Assembly: GCA_048264125.1 (NCBI GenBank)
Contig: JBLXDM010000002.1
Coordinates: 310,001-374,000, forward strand
Origin: M1-B18 sp048264125
Lineage (GTDB): Bacteria; Bacillota; Clostridia; Peptostreptococcales; Natronincolaceae
Direction of reading: 5' to 3'
Length of the DNA stretch: 64,000 nucleotides
Below the pieces are notes generated by a model. It was not told the DNA's origin, searched no databases, and worked only from the letters and a program-made list of their open reading frames with translations. Shown here piece by piece: positions 7,434 to 15,874 of this stretch; position 1 is the first letter of the stretch, and each line of letters opens with the position of its first letter. The position numbers and the translations under genes were made by a program.

Positions 7434-9053
7434 TTATTCCTTCCAACGCCATTCAACTATACTGTCAGTGATAGGCCATCCATGACCGTGGGGCTGAATT
7501 TTTTGACTTCCTATCTCCAGCTTTTCATTAACCAAATACAAATGCTTTAAATTAACCAGCCATGCCCAGGGTGCATCCCCTAAGGCTGAGAAGCCTGTTT
7601 CACCATCCCATTGAGCCATACGCCAATATTCATATGCCTCCTCCTCGGTGGTTGCTGCCAAGGCCTGATCCATATAGCTATCTACTGTTGGGTTAGAATA
7701 GTACCCGGTATTATAGTAGCCCTCTCCGGCTGTTTTACTGTGGTACAGATTATACATCTCCAGAGGATCATGGCTTCCCCAGCCAAAGAGTACAGCATTT
7801 GAATACATCATGCTGTCAATTTCATCCCAGCTCTTGCCCTCTGCAATGATATTAATACCCAGGGGCTTAATCATATCCGCTGTAGCGATTGCTAAGGATT
7901 GCCTTGTTTGATCGCTGGAGGGATAAATTAAAACAAATTCAGCCTTTAGGCCGTTTTTCTCCAGGATACCATCATTGTCGGTATCTATCCATCCGGCTGT
8001 GGTAAGTTTTTCCTTTGCCTCCTCAGCTCTTCCGTCCTCTATCACGACTTCAGGATTCCACCAGGGCAGACCATCGCTTACGGTGTAGGCTGGAGTACCA
8101 AAGCCCTCTAAAACACCAGCCACCAAGGCTTCTCTATCAACTGCGATGTTTATAGCCTTTCTTATGGCAGGGTCGGAGGTCACGTCATTACCAATCGCAG
8201 CACCGGTTGAGGTTTTTTCTCCTGCAGGTACAAAGGGCATCATCATACCTCTATTATCAACGCTTTCAAAAGCCTCCAGCCGCATGCCCGCCACTGCTTG
8301 AGTTCCGAAATTGTGAGGAATACTGGCAATGTCAACACTACCAGTCTTTGCAGCTGCAAAGGCTAAATCCTCACTCATAAATAAAAATGTGATTTTTTTA
8401 AAAAAGGGCTTGTCTCCATAATATTCAGGATTTATCTCCACTATCAGCTGTTGTCCCTTGTCCCATTGCACAAACATAAAGGGTCCTGAGCCTATGGGCT
8501 TTTCAGCATAATCCGAACCATGGGCATGCTTAGGTACAATACCTGTAGCCAATAAGATATTTATGAAGGTAGATTGCGGCTGCTTTAAAGCAAAGCTGAC
8601 GGTATATTCATCCGTTGCCTCCACCCTATCTAGTACATTTAAATCGATTACAGAGCCGCTGGCAGCAGCTGTTTCATATGTATATACAACATCCTCAGCT
8701 GTTAGGGCTTCACCATCAGAGAATTTTGCATCCTCCCTCAAGCTTACTGTCCATAACAGCCCATCCTCACTTACCACATAGCCTGTAGCAAGATCATTTA
8801 TAATATTTAATTCGCTATCTCTTTTAAATAAAGTACTTTGAAACAGCGGCGAACCATAACGGCCCCAGCCGGTTGTCGGATCAAAGCCATTTTCCGGCTC
8901 ACTTCCAATAGCTAAAATAAGCTCATCTCTGACTCCTACGACACCCGTCGCTTTACCTTTACCTTCATTAGTTTCCTTTGTACATCCTAACAGCAGCGTA
9001 GTAAATAGAGCTAAAACCATCACCAAAGCCCCTAAACGCTTATACATTTTCAC
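7434..9053 (-). CDS. family 5 substrate-binding lipoprotein (nickel/oligopeptide ABC importer)
   Basis: The 539-residue protein has a lipoprotein signal with lipobox LLGC near residues 21-24. The body is a family 5 solute-binding protein with landmarks FDPTTGWG, LATGYVVSEDGLLWTVSLREDAKFSDGEAL (in two parts) and IGSGPF. It would be lipid-anchored outside the membrane and deliver ligand to the permeases downstream. The family covers peptides, nickel and metal chelates; the NikABCDE-like gene set suggests a metal or metallophore, but the ligand is not decided by sequence. GTG 9053 is preceded by GGGAG at 8 nt; ATG 9047 is an alternative. Confidence 0.88.
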   Translation of the reverse strand: MKMYKRLGALVMVLALFTTLLLGCTKETNEGKGKATGVVGVRDELILAIGSEPENGFDPTTGWGRYGSPLFQSTLFKRDSELNIINDLATGYVVSEDGLLWTVSLREDAKFSDGEALTAEDVVYTYETAAASGSVIDLNVLDRVEATDEYTVSFALKQPQSTFINILLATGIVPKHAHGSDYAEKPIGSGPFMFVQWDKGQQLIVEINPEYYGDKPFFKKITFLFMSEDLAFAAAKTGSVDIASIPHNFGTQAVAGMRLEAFESVDNRGMMMPFVPAGEKTSTGAAIGNDVTSDPAIRKAINIAVDREALVAGVLEGFGTPAYTVSDGLPWWNPEVVIEDGRAEEAKEKLTTAGWIDTDNDGILEKNGLKAEFVLIYPSSDQTRQSLAIATADMIKPLGINIIAEGKSWDEIDSMMYSNAVLFGWGSHDPLEMYNLYHSKTAGEGYYNTGYYSNPTVDSYMDQALAATTEEEAYEYWRMAQWDGETGFSALGDAPWAWLVNLKHLYLVNEKLEIGSQKIQPHGHGWPITDSIVEWRWKE

Positions 9054-9081
9054 AAAATCAGCTCCCTCTTATCCTTTGCAT

Positions 9082-9136
9082 AAAAAAGCCACGCTAAATT
9101 AAACTGTCCCTTCTCGAAACAATTTAACCTTCGTGG
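9082..9136 (-). terminator. leader terminator/attenuator of the ABC operon
   Basis: CCACG (9132-9136 read on minus) pairs with CGTGG (9089-9093), with an inner 10-bp stem containing G-U pairs, followed on the minus strand by six T (9087-9082). No minus-strand gene precedes it; only the promoter at 9211-9239 does. It therefore lies inside the 5' leader, about 30 bp before the lipoprotein start, and should act as a conditional terminator. Confidence 0.65.
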
Positions 9137-9210
9137 TTGTATTCGCCATATGTGTTTTTTGAGTATATTTCACAAGATTTCGATAACTTCATGCTATCAA
9201 TTATTTCAGT

Positions 9211-9239
9211 ATTATAACACAGTTTGTTTGTTTCTTCAA
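9211..9239 (-). promoter_or_regulatory. sigma-A-type promoter of the ABC operon
   Basis: On the minus strand TTGAAG (9239-9234) and TATAAT (9216-9211) are separated by exactly 17 nt. Transcription would start near 9204, giving a leader of about 150 nt that contains a short GATA/TATC hairpin and then the terminator at 9082-9136. Confidence 0.7.
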
Positions 9240-9389
9240 TAAGGAAGATAGACAGGGAGTGACTTATCTTTCCCTTACATTATTAAACATTAATTATGCC
9301 TGTTAACTTTGACAACTGCATAAATTCCACCCTTTAAGAATATAAATTCTCATAATACACTTTTTAAATAAATATAAGGATGTGAATTA

Positions 9390-10631
9390 ATGAGGAGAAA
9401 TAAGAAAAGAGCTGCTTTATACACACTAGCTATATCCATAGCACTGGCTTTTAGCTTTAGCCTTAAAGCACTAGCCTTCAATGGAAACTTTCCTCCGCTA
9501 TCCTTTTTGACGGAGGAGCTGAGGGATATATATTATCCCTATAAGGTTCAAGACTATACCTTGATTGATGAGCCATTAGCTTCAAGGGGATGGGTAGGTG
9601 TATTTCAGGGAGATAATGGAGATTCTGCCCAGCAGTCAAGTATTAATGGAAGCTTCGTAAGCATGTATAGAAATTATCAATCATCTCTACACCTAAAAAA
9701 CAATATCTATCTCCAGCTGGAGATTTCAGCTCCGACGGATATAGCCTGGCTGAGCTTCTATCTCTCCCCCACCGAAGGCTTTGAGGATTATTTTTATGTT
9801 GATTTGACTCCTAGACTTAAGCCCGGCATAAACAGCATAGTACTAAACAGAAGTGACTTCTCATTAGGACATGGGGCTCCTAGCTGGGAGGATATCAGTG
9901 TTATCCAGCTTGCCTTTGAATCCAAAGAAGCATCTACGGCATCAGTAAAAATAAGCACAATTGCAACCCATTCCTCAAAACCAATGCTTACGCTATGGTT
10001 CGATGATGGCTGGGAAAGCACCTACTCAGAAGCCTTACCCAGAATGAGGGAAAAAAATATCGAGGGAGTAGTATCTGTTATAGGCTCTCTAGTTGATGAT
10101 TACGGCTATTGCAGCCTAAAGCAGCTAAAATCTTTGGAAAATAGCGGCTGGGAGCTGGTAAATCATACGTATCGCCATCCAGACCTTGTGGAGCTCAGCC
10201 TTGAGGTGGCTGAGACCGAAATTTCTATGGGGCAGGAATATTTGCTAAGGAACGGCTTTATCAGCGGCTCCCATTACTTTGTCCCACCTTATACCAGTGT
10301 AAATAGTGAAATAAACGACATTATAAGTAAGTATTCGATATTGAATAGAAAACGACCAAGCGCCTACAATGCCATACCCGTACTGGATCTGTCAGATATT
10401 GCCTTCAGAGAGGTAACAAATGTTACAGATGTTGAGACGGTAAAGGCATGGATTGACGAAGCCATAGCAATGGAGCTTTGGTTAGTCCTTTTATTCCACA
10501 GACTAGAGGATACCACAGAATGGACGACTCAGTACACCCCAGAAGACTTTCAGCAAATTTTAAACTATATAGCCGAGAAAGGAGATTTAATAGAGCCGGT
10601 AACTATAACTGAAGCAATATCCATGATGTGA
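9390..10631 (+). CDS. exported polysaccharide deacetylase (NodB/CE4 family)
   Basis: The 413-residue protein has a signal peptide (residues 1-29, ending LKALA). The first 180 residues form an extra domain that looks beta-rich, perhaps carbohydrate-binding. The NodB domain follows: LWFDDGWEST with the catalytic/metal aspartates, NHTYRHPDL with the canonical HxxxH zinc ligands, and a PPYTS motif. It should de-N-acetylate a secreted glycan. It begins a three-gene set with GH16 and GT2 genes on the same strand, which suggests action on the polymer made by that synthase. Confidence 0.85.
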   Translation: MRRNKKRAALYTLAISIALAFSFSLKALAFNGNFPPLSFLTEELRDIYYPYKVQDYTLIDEPLASRGWVGVFQGDNGDSAQQSSINGSFVSMYRNYQSSLHLKNNIYLQLEISAPTDIAWLSFYLSPTEGFEDYFYVDLTPRLKPGINSIVLNRSDFSLGHGAPSWEDISVIQLAFESKEASTASVKISTIATHSSKPMLTLWFDDGWESTYSEALPRMREKNIEGVVSVIGSLVDDYGYCSLKQLKSLENSGWELVNHTYRHPDLVELSLEVAETEISMGQEYLLRNGFISGSHYFVPPYTSVNSEINDIISKYSILNRKRPSAYNAIPVLDLSDIAFREVTNVTDVETVKAWIDEAIAMELWLVLLFHRLEDTTEWTTQYTPEDFQQILNYIAEKGDLIEPVTITEAISMM

Positions 10632-10687
10632 CAAGGCGGATATTAAATTACGCTTTTAGACCAATATATAGGAGGAACGGAGCCGAT

Positions 10688-11527
10688 ATGAAGCCATTAA
10701 AGCTTGTATTACTATTGACCTCCATTAGCCTTATAGGATTTATCCTTTACACCCTTACTGCTGTTCTTTTTCAGGAGGAGGAAATAGAAAAAACGTATAT
10801 CTATCAGCATCGTCCCTTTAGATCCTATTATGTTAAGCTTCTAGAGGCAAAGGAATGGCAGCTGATATGGAATGATGAATTTAATGGAAGGGCTATAAGC
10901 TCTAGGAATTGGAATACTGTTGATTGGATAGCTAACAAGAATAATGAGCTCCAATACTATAGCCCTCAAAACGTCTATCAGGAAAATGGACTTTTGAGGA
11001 TATATACAGAAGAAAAAAACACCTCAGGCAAGCCCTATACCTCCGGCGCAGTGGATACCCTTAATAAACTAGAGCTCCTTTATGGCAGGATAGAAATAAA
11101 GGCTAAGCTCCCTAAGGGACAGGGAATGTTTCCCGCCTTTTGGCTCCTTCCTGCCAATGGCGATGCACTTCCCGAAATAGATATCGTAGAGCTCTTAGGT
11201 CATGAGCCCAATAAAATTTGGATGGTCTATCATTGGTTTAACAATGCGGGAGTTCATGAGAGTGCCTACAGCTACTACGAGGGCCCCGACTTTTCAGAGG
11301 AGTTTAACCTATTTGCCCTTGAATGGTTTCCCGATAAAATCGTTTGGTATATCAACAACATAGAGGTATTTTATTATGATCTCCATAGCCCCAGCACCCC
11401 CCTCTACCTTAATATAAATACTGCCGCGGGAGGTAATTGGCCAGGAGCACCGGATAAAACCACCAGCTTTCCTCAATATTTAGACATCGACTACGTTCGT
11501 ATCTATAAGCATAATAACTCCAGATAA
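10688..11527 (+). CDS. membrane-anchored glycoside hydrolase family 16 (beta-glucanase/laminarinase-like)
   Basis: This 279-residue protein has one N-terminal membrane segment (residues 5-27) and a GH16 jelly-roll domain. The active-site motif is EIDIVE at residues 163-168 (nucleophile E163, acid/base E168). LIWNDEFNG near residue 60 and FPAFWLLP near 148 are also typical. I chose ATG 10688 because GGAGG and GGAG lie just upstream; a GTG at 10628 is in frame but has no site. GH16 enzymes cut beta-1,3 or mixed beta-glucans and some other polymers. Its place between deacetylase and synthase suggests trimming of a surface polysaccharide. Confidence 0.87.
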   Translation: MKPLKLVLLLTSISLIGFILYTLTAVLFQEEEIEKTYIYQHRPFRSYYVKLLEAKEWQLIWNDEFNGRAISSRNWNTVDWIANKNNELQYYSPQNVYQENGLLRIYTEEKNTSGKPYTSGAVDTLNKLELLYGRIEIKAKLPKGQGMFPAFWLLPANGDALPEIDIVELLGHEPNKIWMVYHWFNNAGVHESAYSYYEGPDFSEEFNLFALEWFPDKIVWYINNIEVFYYDLHSPSTPLYLNINTAAGGNWPGAPDKTTSFPQYLDIDYVRIYKHNNSR

Positions 11528-11572
11528 AGAAACTAATTTTTTATTATTACATATCCAAATGGAGGTATTTAA

Positions 11573-12949
11573 ATGCTAATGCTTGGCCTGGTTTTATTCA
11601 GTATTTATGTTGTTTTTCAGCTAATCTATATTCTCGTACCAATAATTAGGGGTACGTCAAACAGCAGCTACGATATCACTGTACCTCAGAAGGGCTTCAC
11701 AATCCTAATCCCTGCCTATAATGAGGAGCAGGTTATAGCGGGCTGTATCTATAGCTTGAAAAATACCTGCTATCAAGATTTCGAAGCAATAATAATTAAT
11801 GATGGCTCAACCGACTGTACCTTTGACACTCTATGCTACCATTTAGAGCTAATGCCTTTAGAGGCTGCTTCCTTAAGTCAATTAAGCTATAAAACCATAA
11901 AGGGCATCTATCAATCCGCCCTATACCCTTATGTATATGTAATAGACAAGGAAAATGGCGGAAAGGCCGACGCCCTTAACGCAGGAATTGAATATAGCTC
12001 AAAGGAAATCATCATAACCCTCGATGCAGATTGTGTCCTGAAGCCCAATGCCCTTCAGGCGATGAGCAATACCTTTCAGGATTCAAGGGTTGTAGCAGCA
12101 GGGGGCATGGTGCATATTGTTCAGGGCTTAAACCAAAAGAAAAATCAGTCCCTACTGTCCTTTAGGGCCCCTAACCTAATAAAATATCAAATCATTCAAT
12201 ATCTAACCGCCTTCTATCTTCATAAAAGAACGCAGGCAGCCCTCAACTCTATTACTGTTATAGCAGGAGCCTTTGGCGCCTTCCGAAGGGAACTACTCTT
12301 GGAGGTCAAGGGCTACAGGAATTCGATAGGAGAGGATATGGAAATAACCCTGAGAATTCAGCAGCTAATATACAAGCAAGCGCAGGGGAAAAAAATAACC
12401 TTCGTCCCTGATGCCGTTTGCTATACAGAATGTCCTGAAGGCTTGAAGAACCTATTTAAGCAAAGACTTAGATGGCAGAAGGCTTTTCTAGATTGTATTC
12501 GACTATATGCTCGGCATCTATTTAGAGATTTTAACAAAAGCATGTCCTTATACTTACTTTTTGACTCATTTCTGTTTGGTACCGTCATCGCCTTTCCCAC
12601 CCTCGCTGTTCCTTTTTTTCTTCTAATATACCAATCAAGCCTTCAGCTATTTTTTATCCTCTTATCAATAGCTCTAGCTTTAGGCATCCTACAAAGCTGC
12701 GTTGCACTTGTTATAAGCAGAAGCTTCGGTTACAGCTATGGTCTTGCAGATAGCATCAGATTGCTTTTTTTCATACCCATAGAGGTCATAAGTTATCGGC
12801 TTTTAGGCCTATTATTTGTTACTATAGGAACCTTTAAATATTTTAAAAAGGAAAAAAGCTGGGATAAAATTGACAGAGCTGGCAGGGCCTATGAGCTTAT
12901 TTACCAAAGTGACATAGCTGCAGCTAAGGAGCTTCAGGGCAAGGCTTAG
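11573..12949 (+). CDS. processive family 2 glycosyltransferase (exopolysaccharide synthase)
   Basis: The 458-residue protein has an N-terminal membrane helix and a cytoplasmic GT2 domain with IPAYNEE (46-52), NDGSTD, the DxD motif at D151/D153, GED (253-255, catalytic base region) and QRLRW (297-301). Four or so C-terminal membrane helices follow. The D, DxD, D, QxxRW set marks processive synthases such as PgaC/IcaA, hyaluronan, curdlan or cellulose synthases. The neighbouring deacetylase favours an N-acetylglucosamine polymer and the GH16 gene favours a beta-glucan, so the product is uncertain. GGAGG precedes ATG 11573. Confidence 0.88.
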   Translation: MLMLGLVLFSIYVVFQLIYILVPIIRGTSNSSYDITVPQKGFTILIPAYNEEQVIAGCIYSLKNTCYQDFEAIIINDGSTDCTFDTLCYHLELMPLEAASLSQLSYKTIKGIYQSALYPYVYVIDKENGGKADALNAGIEYSSKEIIITLDADCVLKPNALQAMSNTFQDSRVVAAGGMVHIVQGLNQKKNQSLLSFRAPNLIKYQIIQYLTAFYLHKRTQAALNSITVIAGAFGAFRRELLLEVKGYRNSIGEDMEITLRIQQLIYKQAQGKKITFVPDAVCYTECPEGLKNLFKQRLRWQKAFLDCIRLYARHLFRDFNKSMSLYLLFDSFLFGTVIAFPTLAVPFFLLIYQSSLQLFFILLSIALALGILQSCVALVISRSFGYSYGLADSIRLLFFIPIEVISYRLLGLLFVTIGTFKYFKKEKSWDKIDRAGRAYELIYQSDIAAAKELQGKA

Positions 12950-13004
12950 TTTGGAAGGTAGATGTGCCATTATTACTTACCAATAGCCTTGTTTATTTGA
13001 AGCG

Positions 13005-13625
13005 CTATCTTTCCCTACCCTTCAGCTCTTTTATAATACGTTCTAAAGGAATATTCTTCTCATTCAGCAGTACCAGCAAATGATAAACTAAATCGGAGGC
13101 TTCATAAATTAGCTCCTCTTCATCTATATTCTTAGCCGCTATTATGGTTTCTGCAGCCTCCTCCCCAAGCTTTTTCAGGATTTTATCAATCCCCTTATCG
13201 AAAAGGTAATTGGTGTAGGAGCCCTCCTTAGGGTTTTCCTTACGATCCTTTATTACCTCATATAGCTTAAAAAGAAAATTTCCACCTGCTTTCTCCTCAC
13301 CATTATTATACACCTCATTAAAAAAGCAGCTTCTTTCCCCGGTATGGCAGGCGTTACCCATTTGGTTTACCTTAATCAACAAGCTATCTCCATCACAATC
13401 ATAGGAAAGCCTCTTTACCCTTTGGGTATTTCCTGAAGTGGCCCCCTTATTCCATAGCTCACCTCTGCTTCTGCTCCAAAACCAGGTTTCCTTAGTCTCT
13501 AGGGTCTTGTTCACGGATTCTTTATTCATGTAGGCCAGCATTAAAACCTCTCCTGTTTCAAAATCCTGTACAATAGCAGGCACCAGCCCCGAAGCATCAA
13601 ATTTTATATTAGTAAATTCCTCCAT
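13005..13625 (-). CDS. hisIE: bifunctional phosphoribosyl-AMP cyclohydrolase / phosphoribosyl-ATP pyrophosphatase
   Basis: A 206-residue fusion. The HisI half (about 1-110) shows the metal-binding stretch YDCDGDSLL and the cysteines of NACHTGERSCF. The HisE half (about 115-206) shows KKLGEEAAETIIAAKN and the helix DLVYHLLVLL. It catalyses steps 2 and 3 of histidine synthesis. I chose ATG 13625 because AGGAGG lies 7 nt upstream. It is the last gene of the his operon, separated from hisF by a REP-like palindrome. Confidence 0.95.
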   Translation of the reverse strand: MEEFTNIKFDASGLVPAIVQDFETGEVLMLAYMNKESVNKTLETKETWFWSRSRGELWNKGATSGNTQRVKRLSYDCDGDSLLIKVNQMGNACHTGERSCFFNEVYNNGEEKAGGNFLFKLYEVIKDRKENPKEGSYTNYLFDKGIDKILKKLGEEAAETIIAAKNIDEEELIYEASDLVYHLLVLLNEKNIPLERIIKELKGRER

Positions 13626-13647
13626 TATGCCACCTCCTGATATTTTT

Positions 13648-13676
13648 GGTGACAAGGGGACGGTTCTCTTGTCACC
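13648..13676. repeat. REP-like palindrome (loop GGGACGGTTCT) between hisF and hisIE
   Basis: GGTGACAAG (13648-13656) and CTTGTCACC (13668-13676) form a perfect 9-bp stem around the 11-nt loop GGGACGGTTCT. A second partial arm, ACTTGTCACC, follows at 13678-13687 and touches the hisF stop codon. It belongs to the dispersed family also found at 14474, 59251, 59669, 61953 and 63311. Confidence 0.8.
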
Positions 13677-13686
13677 TACTTGTCAC

Positions 13687-14445
13687 CTACCGCCTAACTG
13701 CTATTCCTTTATTTGAAAGATATCCCTTTAGCTCTGCGATCTCTATTTCCTTAAAGTGAAATAAAGAGGCCGCTAGGGCTGCATCTGCCTTGCCTTCTGT
13801 AAAAACCTCATAAAAATCCTCCAGCCCTCCGGCTCCACCAGAGGCGATAACCGGGATATTCACTGCCTCGCTAATCTGACGGGTAATATCTATAGCATAG
13901 CCCTTCTTAGTGCCATCACAATCCATGCTGGTGAGAAGAATTTCCCCAGCCCCTAAGGCCTCAACCTCCTTGGCCCATTTTACTGCATCCAGTCCAGTGT
14001 CCACCCTTCCACCCTTTACAAAAACATTGTAGCCTCCTGAGGCGACTGACTTAACATCTATTGCCACCACCACAGCTTGGCTTCCGAATTTTGTGGCGCA
14101 TTCGGTTATAAGCCTTGGGTTTTCTACAGCAGCAGAATTTATCGAGGCCTTATCTGCCCCATATTTTATTACCTCTCTAAAATCCGCTAGGGTCCTAATG
14201 CCTCCCCCTACAGTTAAGGGAATGAATACCTCCTCAGCGGTTCTTCTAACGATATCCAATAATATATCCCTTTCCTCATTGGAGGCGGTTATATCTAAAA
14301 ACACCAGCTCATCAGCGCCACAGCGGTTGTATTCTCTAGCTACAGCCACAGGGTCGCCGGCATCAATGAGATTCACGAAATTAACTCCCTTCACCACCCG
14401 ACCCCTATTAACATCCAAGCAGGGAATTATTCTTTTAGCCAGCAT
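13687..14445 (-). CDS. hisF: imidazole glycerol phosphate synthase cyclase subunit
   Basis: The 252-residue (beta/alpha)8 barrel begins MLAKRIIPCLDVNRGRVVKG, with the catalytic aspartate in CLDV. The second conserved aspartate is in VVAIDVKS, and phosphate-binding glycines occur in VGGGIR and ASGGAG. It joins PRFAR-derived substrate with ammonia from HisH to give imidazole glycerol phosphate and AICAR. It lies in the his operon after hisA; the gap holds a large inverted repeat. Confidence 0.96.
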   Translation of the reverse strand: MLAKRIIPCLDVNRGRVVKGVNFVNLIDAGDPVAVAREYNRCGADELVFLDITASNEERDILLDIVRRTAEEVFIPLTVGGGIRTLADFREVIKYGADKASINSAAVENPRLITECATKFGSQAVVVAIDVKSVASGGYNVFVKGGRVDTGLDAVKWAKEVEALGAGEILLTSMDCDGTKKGYAIDITRQISEAVNIPVIASGGAGGLEDFYEVFTEGKADAALAASLFHFKEIEIAELKGYLSNKGIAVRR

Positions 14446-14473
14446 ACTATTCCTCCTTCATTGAAAGAACAAA

Positions 14474-14535
14474 CAACACAGGGGGACGGTTCTTGTGTGT
14501 CCTTAACAACACACAAGAACCGTCCCCCTGTGTTG
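14474..14535. repeat. paired REP-like element: perfect 27-bp inverted repeat, 8-nt spacer
   Basis: The arm 14474-14500 is the exact reverse complement of 14509-14535, with spacer 14501-14508. Each arm contains GGGACGGTTCT or its complement, flanked by CACA/TGTG-type stem sequence. The transcript of the his operon would fold here into a very stable cruciform-like hairpin between hisA and hisF. The 27+8+27 design is repeated exactly at 61953-62014. Confidence 0.9.
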
Positions 14536-14557
14536 CTTGTGTTCCTCGTCCCCTTAC

Positions 14558-15262
14558 TTATTGGCCTACCTCAGTTAGGTTAAACTTGCCTTCGTATAGG
14601 GCCTTGCCTACTATGGCACCCTCAACGCTTATTTCCTTAAGCTTGACTAGGTCCTCCTTGCTGGATATTCCCCCAGAGGCTATTACCTTGATGATGGCTG
14701 CCTGCTTTATTGCCAGCAGTCCCTCTATATCCGGGCCCATCAGCATACCGTCTCTGCTGATATCGGTATAGACAATGGTATCCACCCCTATGGCCTCCAG
14801 CTCCTTAACAAAATCCAGAACCGCTAGCTCACTGGTCTTTACCCAGCCTTCGGTGGCAACATAGCCCTTTTTAGCATCTATAGATACAACAATTCTGTCT
14901 CCGTAACGTCTAACGGCCTCCTTCAGCATTTCCTTGTCCTCTAGGGCCTTAGTACCTAATATGGCCTTCGCTGCTCCAGCCTCCAGCAGTGCTTCGATTG
15001 CTTCTAGGCTTCGGATACCTCCACCAACCTGCACCGGAATATCTACCTCAGCAATTATACGCCTTATCACTGAAAGGTTTTTAGGGCTGCCCTCAAAGGC
15101 TCCATCCAAATCCACCACATGCAACGCCTTTGCCCCTTGGCTTTTCCATAGCCTTGCTGCCTCCAGTGGGTCATCAAAGTATTTCTTTTCCTCATTTATT
15201 AATCCCTGTGTTAGTCTCACACATCTTCCGTTTTTTATATCAATTGCTGGATATATCAGCAT
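14558..15262 (-). CDS. hisA: phosphoribosylformimino-5-aminoimidazole carboxamide ribotide isomerase
   Basis: The 234-residue barrel, a relative of HisF, starts MLIYPAIDIKNGRCVRL, with the catalytic aspartate in AIDIKNG. The second aspartate is in YTDISRDG, and the phosphate loops VGGGIRS and ASGGISS are present. It carries out the Amadori isomerisation of ProFAR to PRFAR. Its start shares one base with the hisH stop (coordinate 15262), as expected for coupled expression. Confidence 0.96.
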   Translation of the reverse strand: MLIYPAIDIKNGRCVRLTQGLINEEKKYFDDPLEAARLWKSQGAKALHVVDLDGAFEGSPKNLSVIRRIIAEVDIPVQVGGGIRSLEAIEALLEAGAAKAILGTKALEDKEMLKEAVRRYGDRIVVSIDAKKGYVATEGWVKTSELAVLDFVKELEAIGVDTIVYTDISRDGMLMGPDIEGLLAIKQAAIIKVIASGGISSKEDLVKLKEISVEGAIVGKALYEGKFNLTEVGQ

Positions 15263-15864
15263 TAGATCACCCGCCTAAAGTTTTCTAGTATTTTTAAACC
15301 CACATCACTGCTTTTTTCCGGATGAAATTGCAGCCCAAATATATTATCCCGTTCTACAATAGCAGGCATTTCTATGCCATAGTCGGTTGTTGCCTTTACG
15401 TCAGAGGAATTAGCTGCATTGGCATAATAGGAATGAACAAAGTACACATAGGAAGCTTCATCAATACCCTTCATCAGTATACCCTCACCCTGAGGCTTTA
15501 GCTGATTCCAGCCCATATGGGGTATTTTTACCTCAGCAGGAATCCTGAGTATATCTCCCTTTAATAAAGCCAGACCTTCACATTCCCGAACCTCAAAGCC
15601 CCTCTCAAAAAGCAGCTGCATGCCTAAGCAGATTCCAATAACCGGCTTACCCTTTTTTACTTCTCCAACAATGATTTTATCCAATCCTTTGCTTCTGATA
15701 TTCTCCATGGCATCGTAAAAGGCTCCTACTCCCGGGACAACTATTGCCTTAGCATCCAACAGCTTGCTTTTATCATCTGTAATTATCGCCTCCAGGCCCA
15801 CATATTCAAAGGCCTTTTGAGCACTTCTAAGGTTCCCCATACCATAGTCTACAATTGCAATCAT
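15262..15864 (-). CDS. hisH: imidazole glycerol phosphate synthase glutamine amidotransferase subunit
   Basis: This 200-residue class I amidotransferase has the nucleophile in GICLGMQLL and the His-Glu pair in LQFHPEKSS. It supplies ammonia to HisF. The open frame extends to 15903, but ATG 15864 (MIAIVDYGMGNLRS) has AGGAGGG just upstream and matches the family start. Confidence 0.95.
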   Translation of the reverse strand: MIAIVDYGMGNLRSAQKAFEYVGLEAIITDDKSKLLDAKAIVVPGVGAFYDAMENIRSKGLDKIIVGEVKKGKPVIGICLGMQLLFERGFEVRECEGLALLKGDILRIPAEVKIPHMGWNQLKPQGEGILMKGIDEASYVYFVHSYYANAANSSDVKATTDYGIEMPAIVERDNIFGLQFHPEKSSDVGLKILENFRRVI

Positions 15865-15874
15865 AACAACCCTC

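Noticed and set aside
14934..15278. Plus-strand open frame across hisA
   Set aside because: It is the antisense shadow of hisA, which has clear catalytic motifs; many similar long antisense frames across the his, sheath and chaperone genes were dropped for the same reason.
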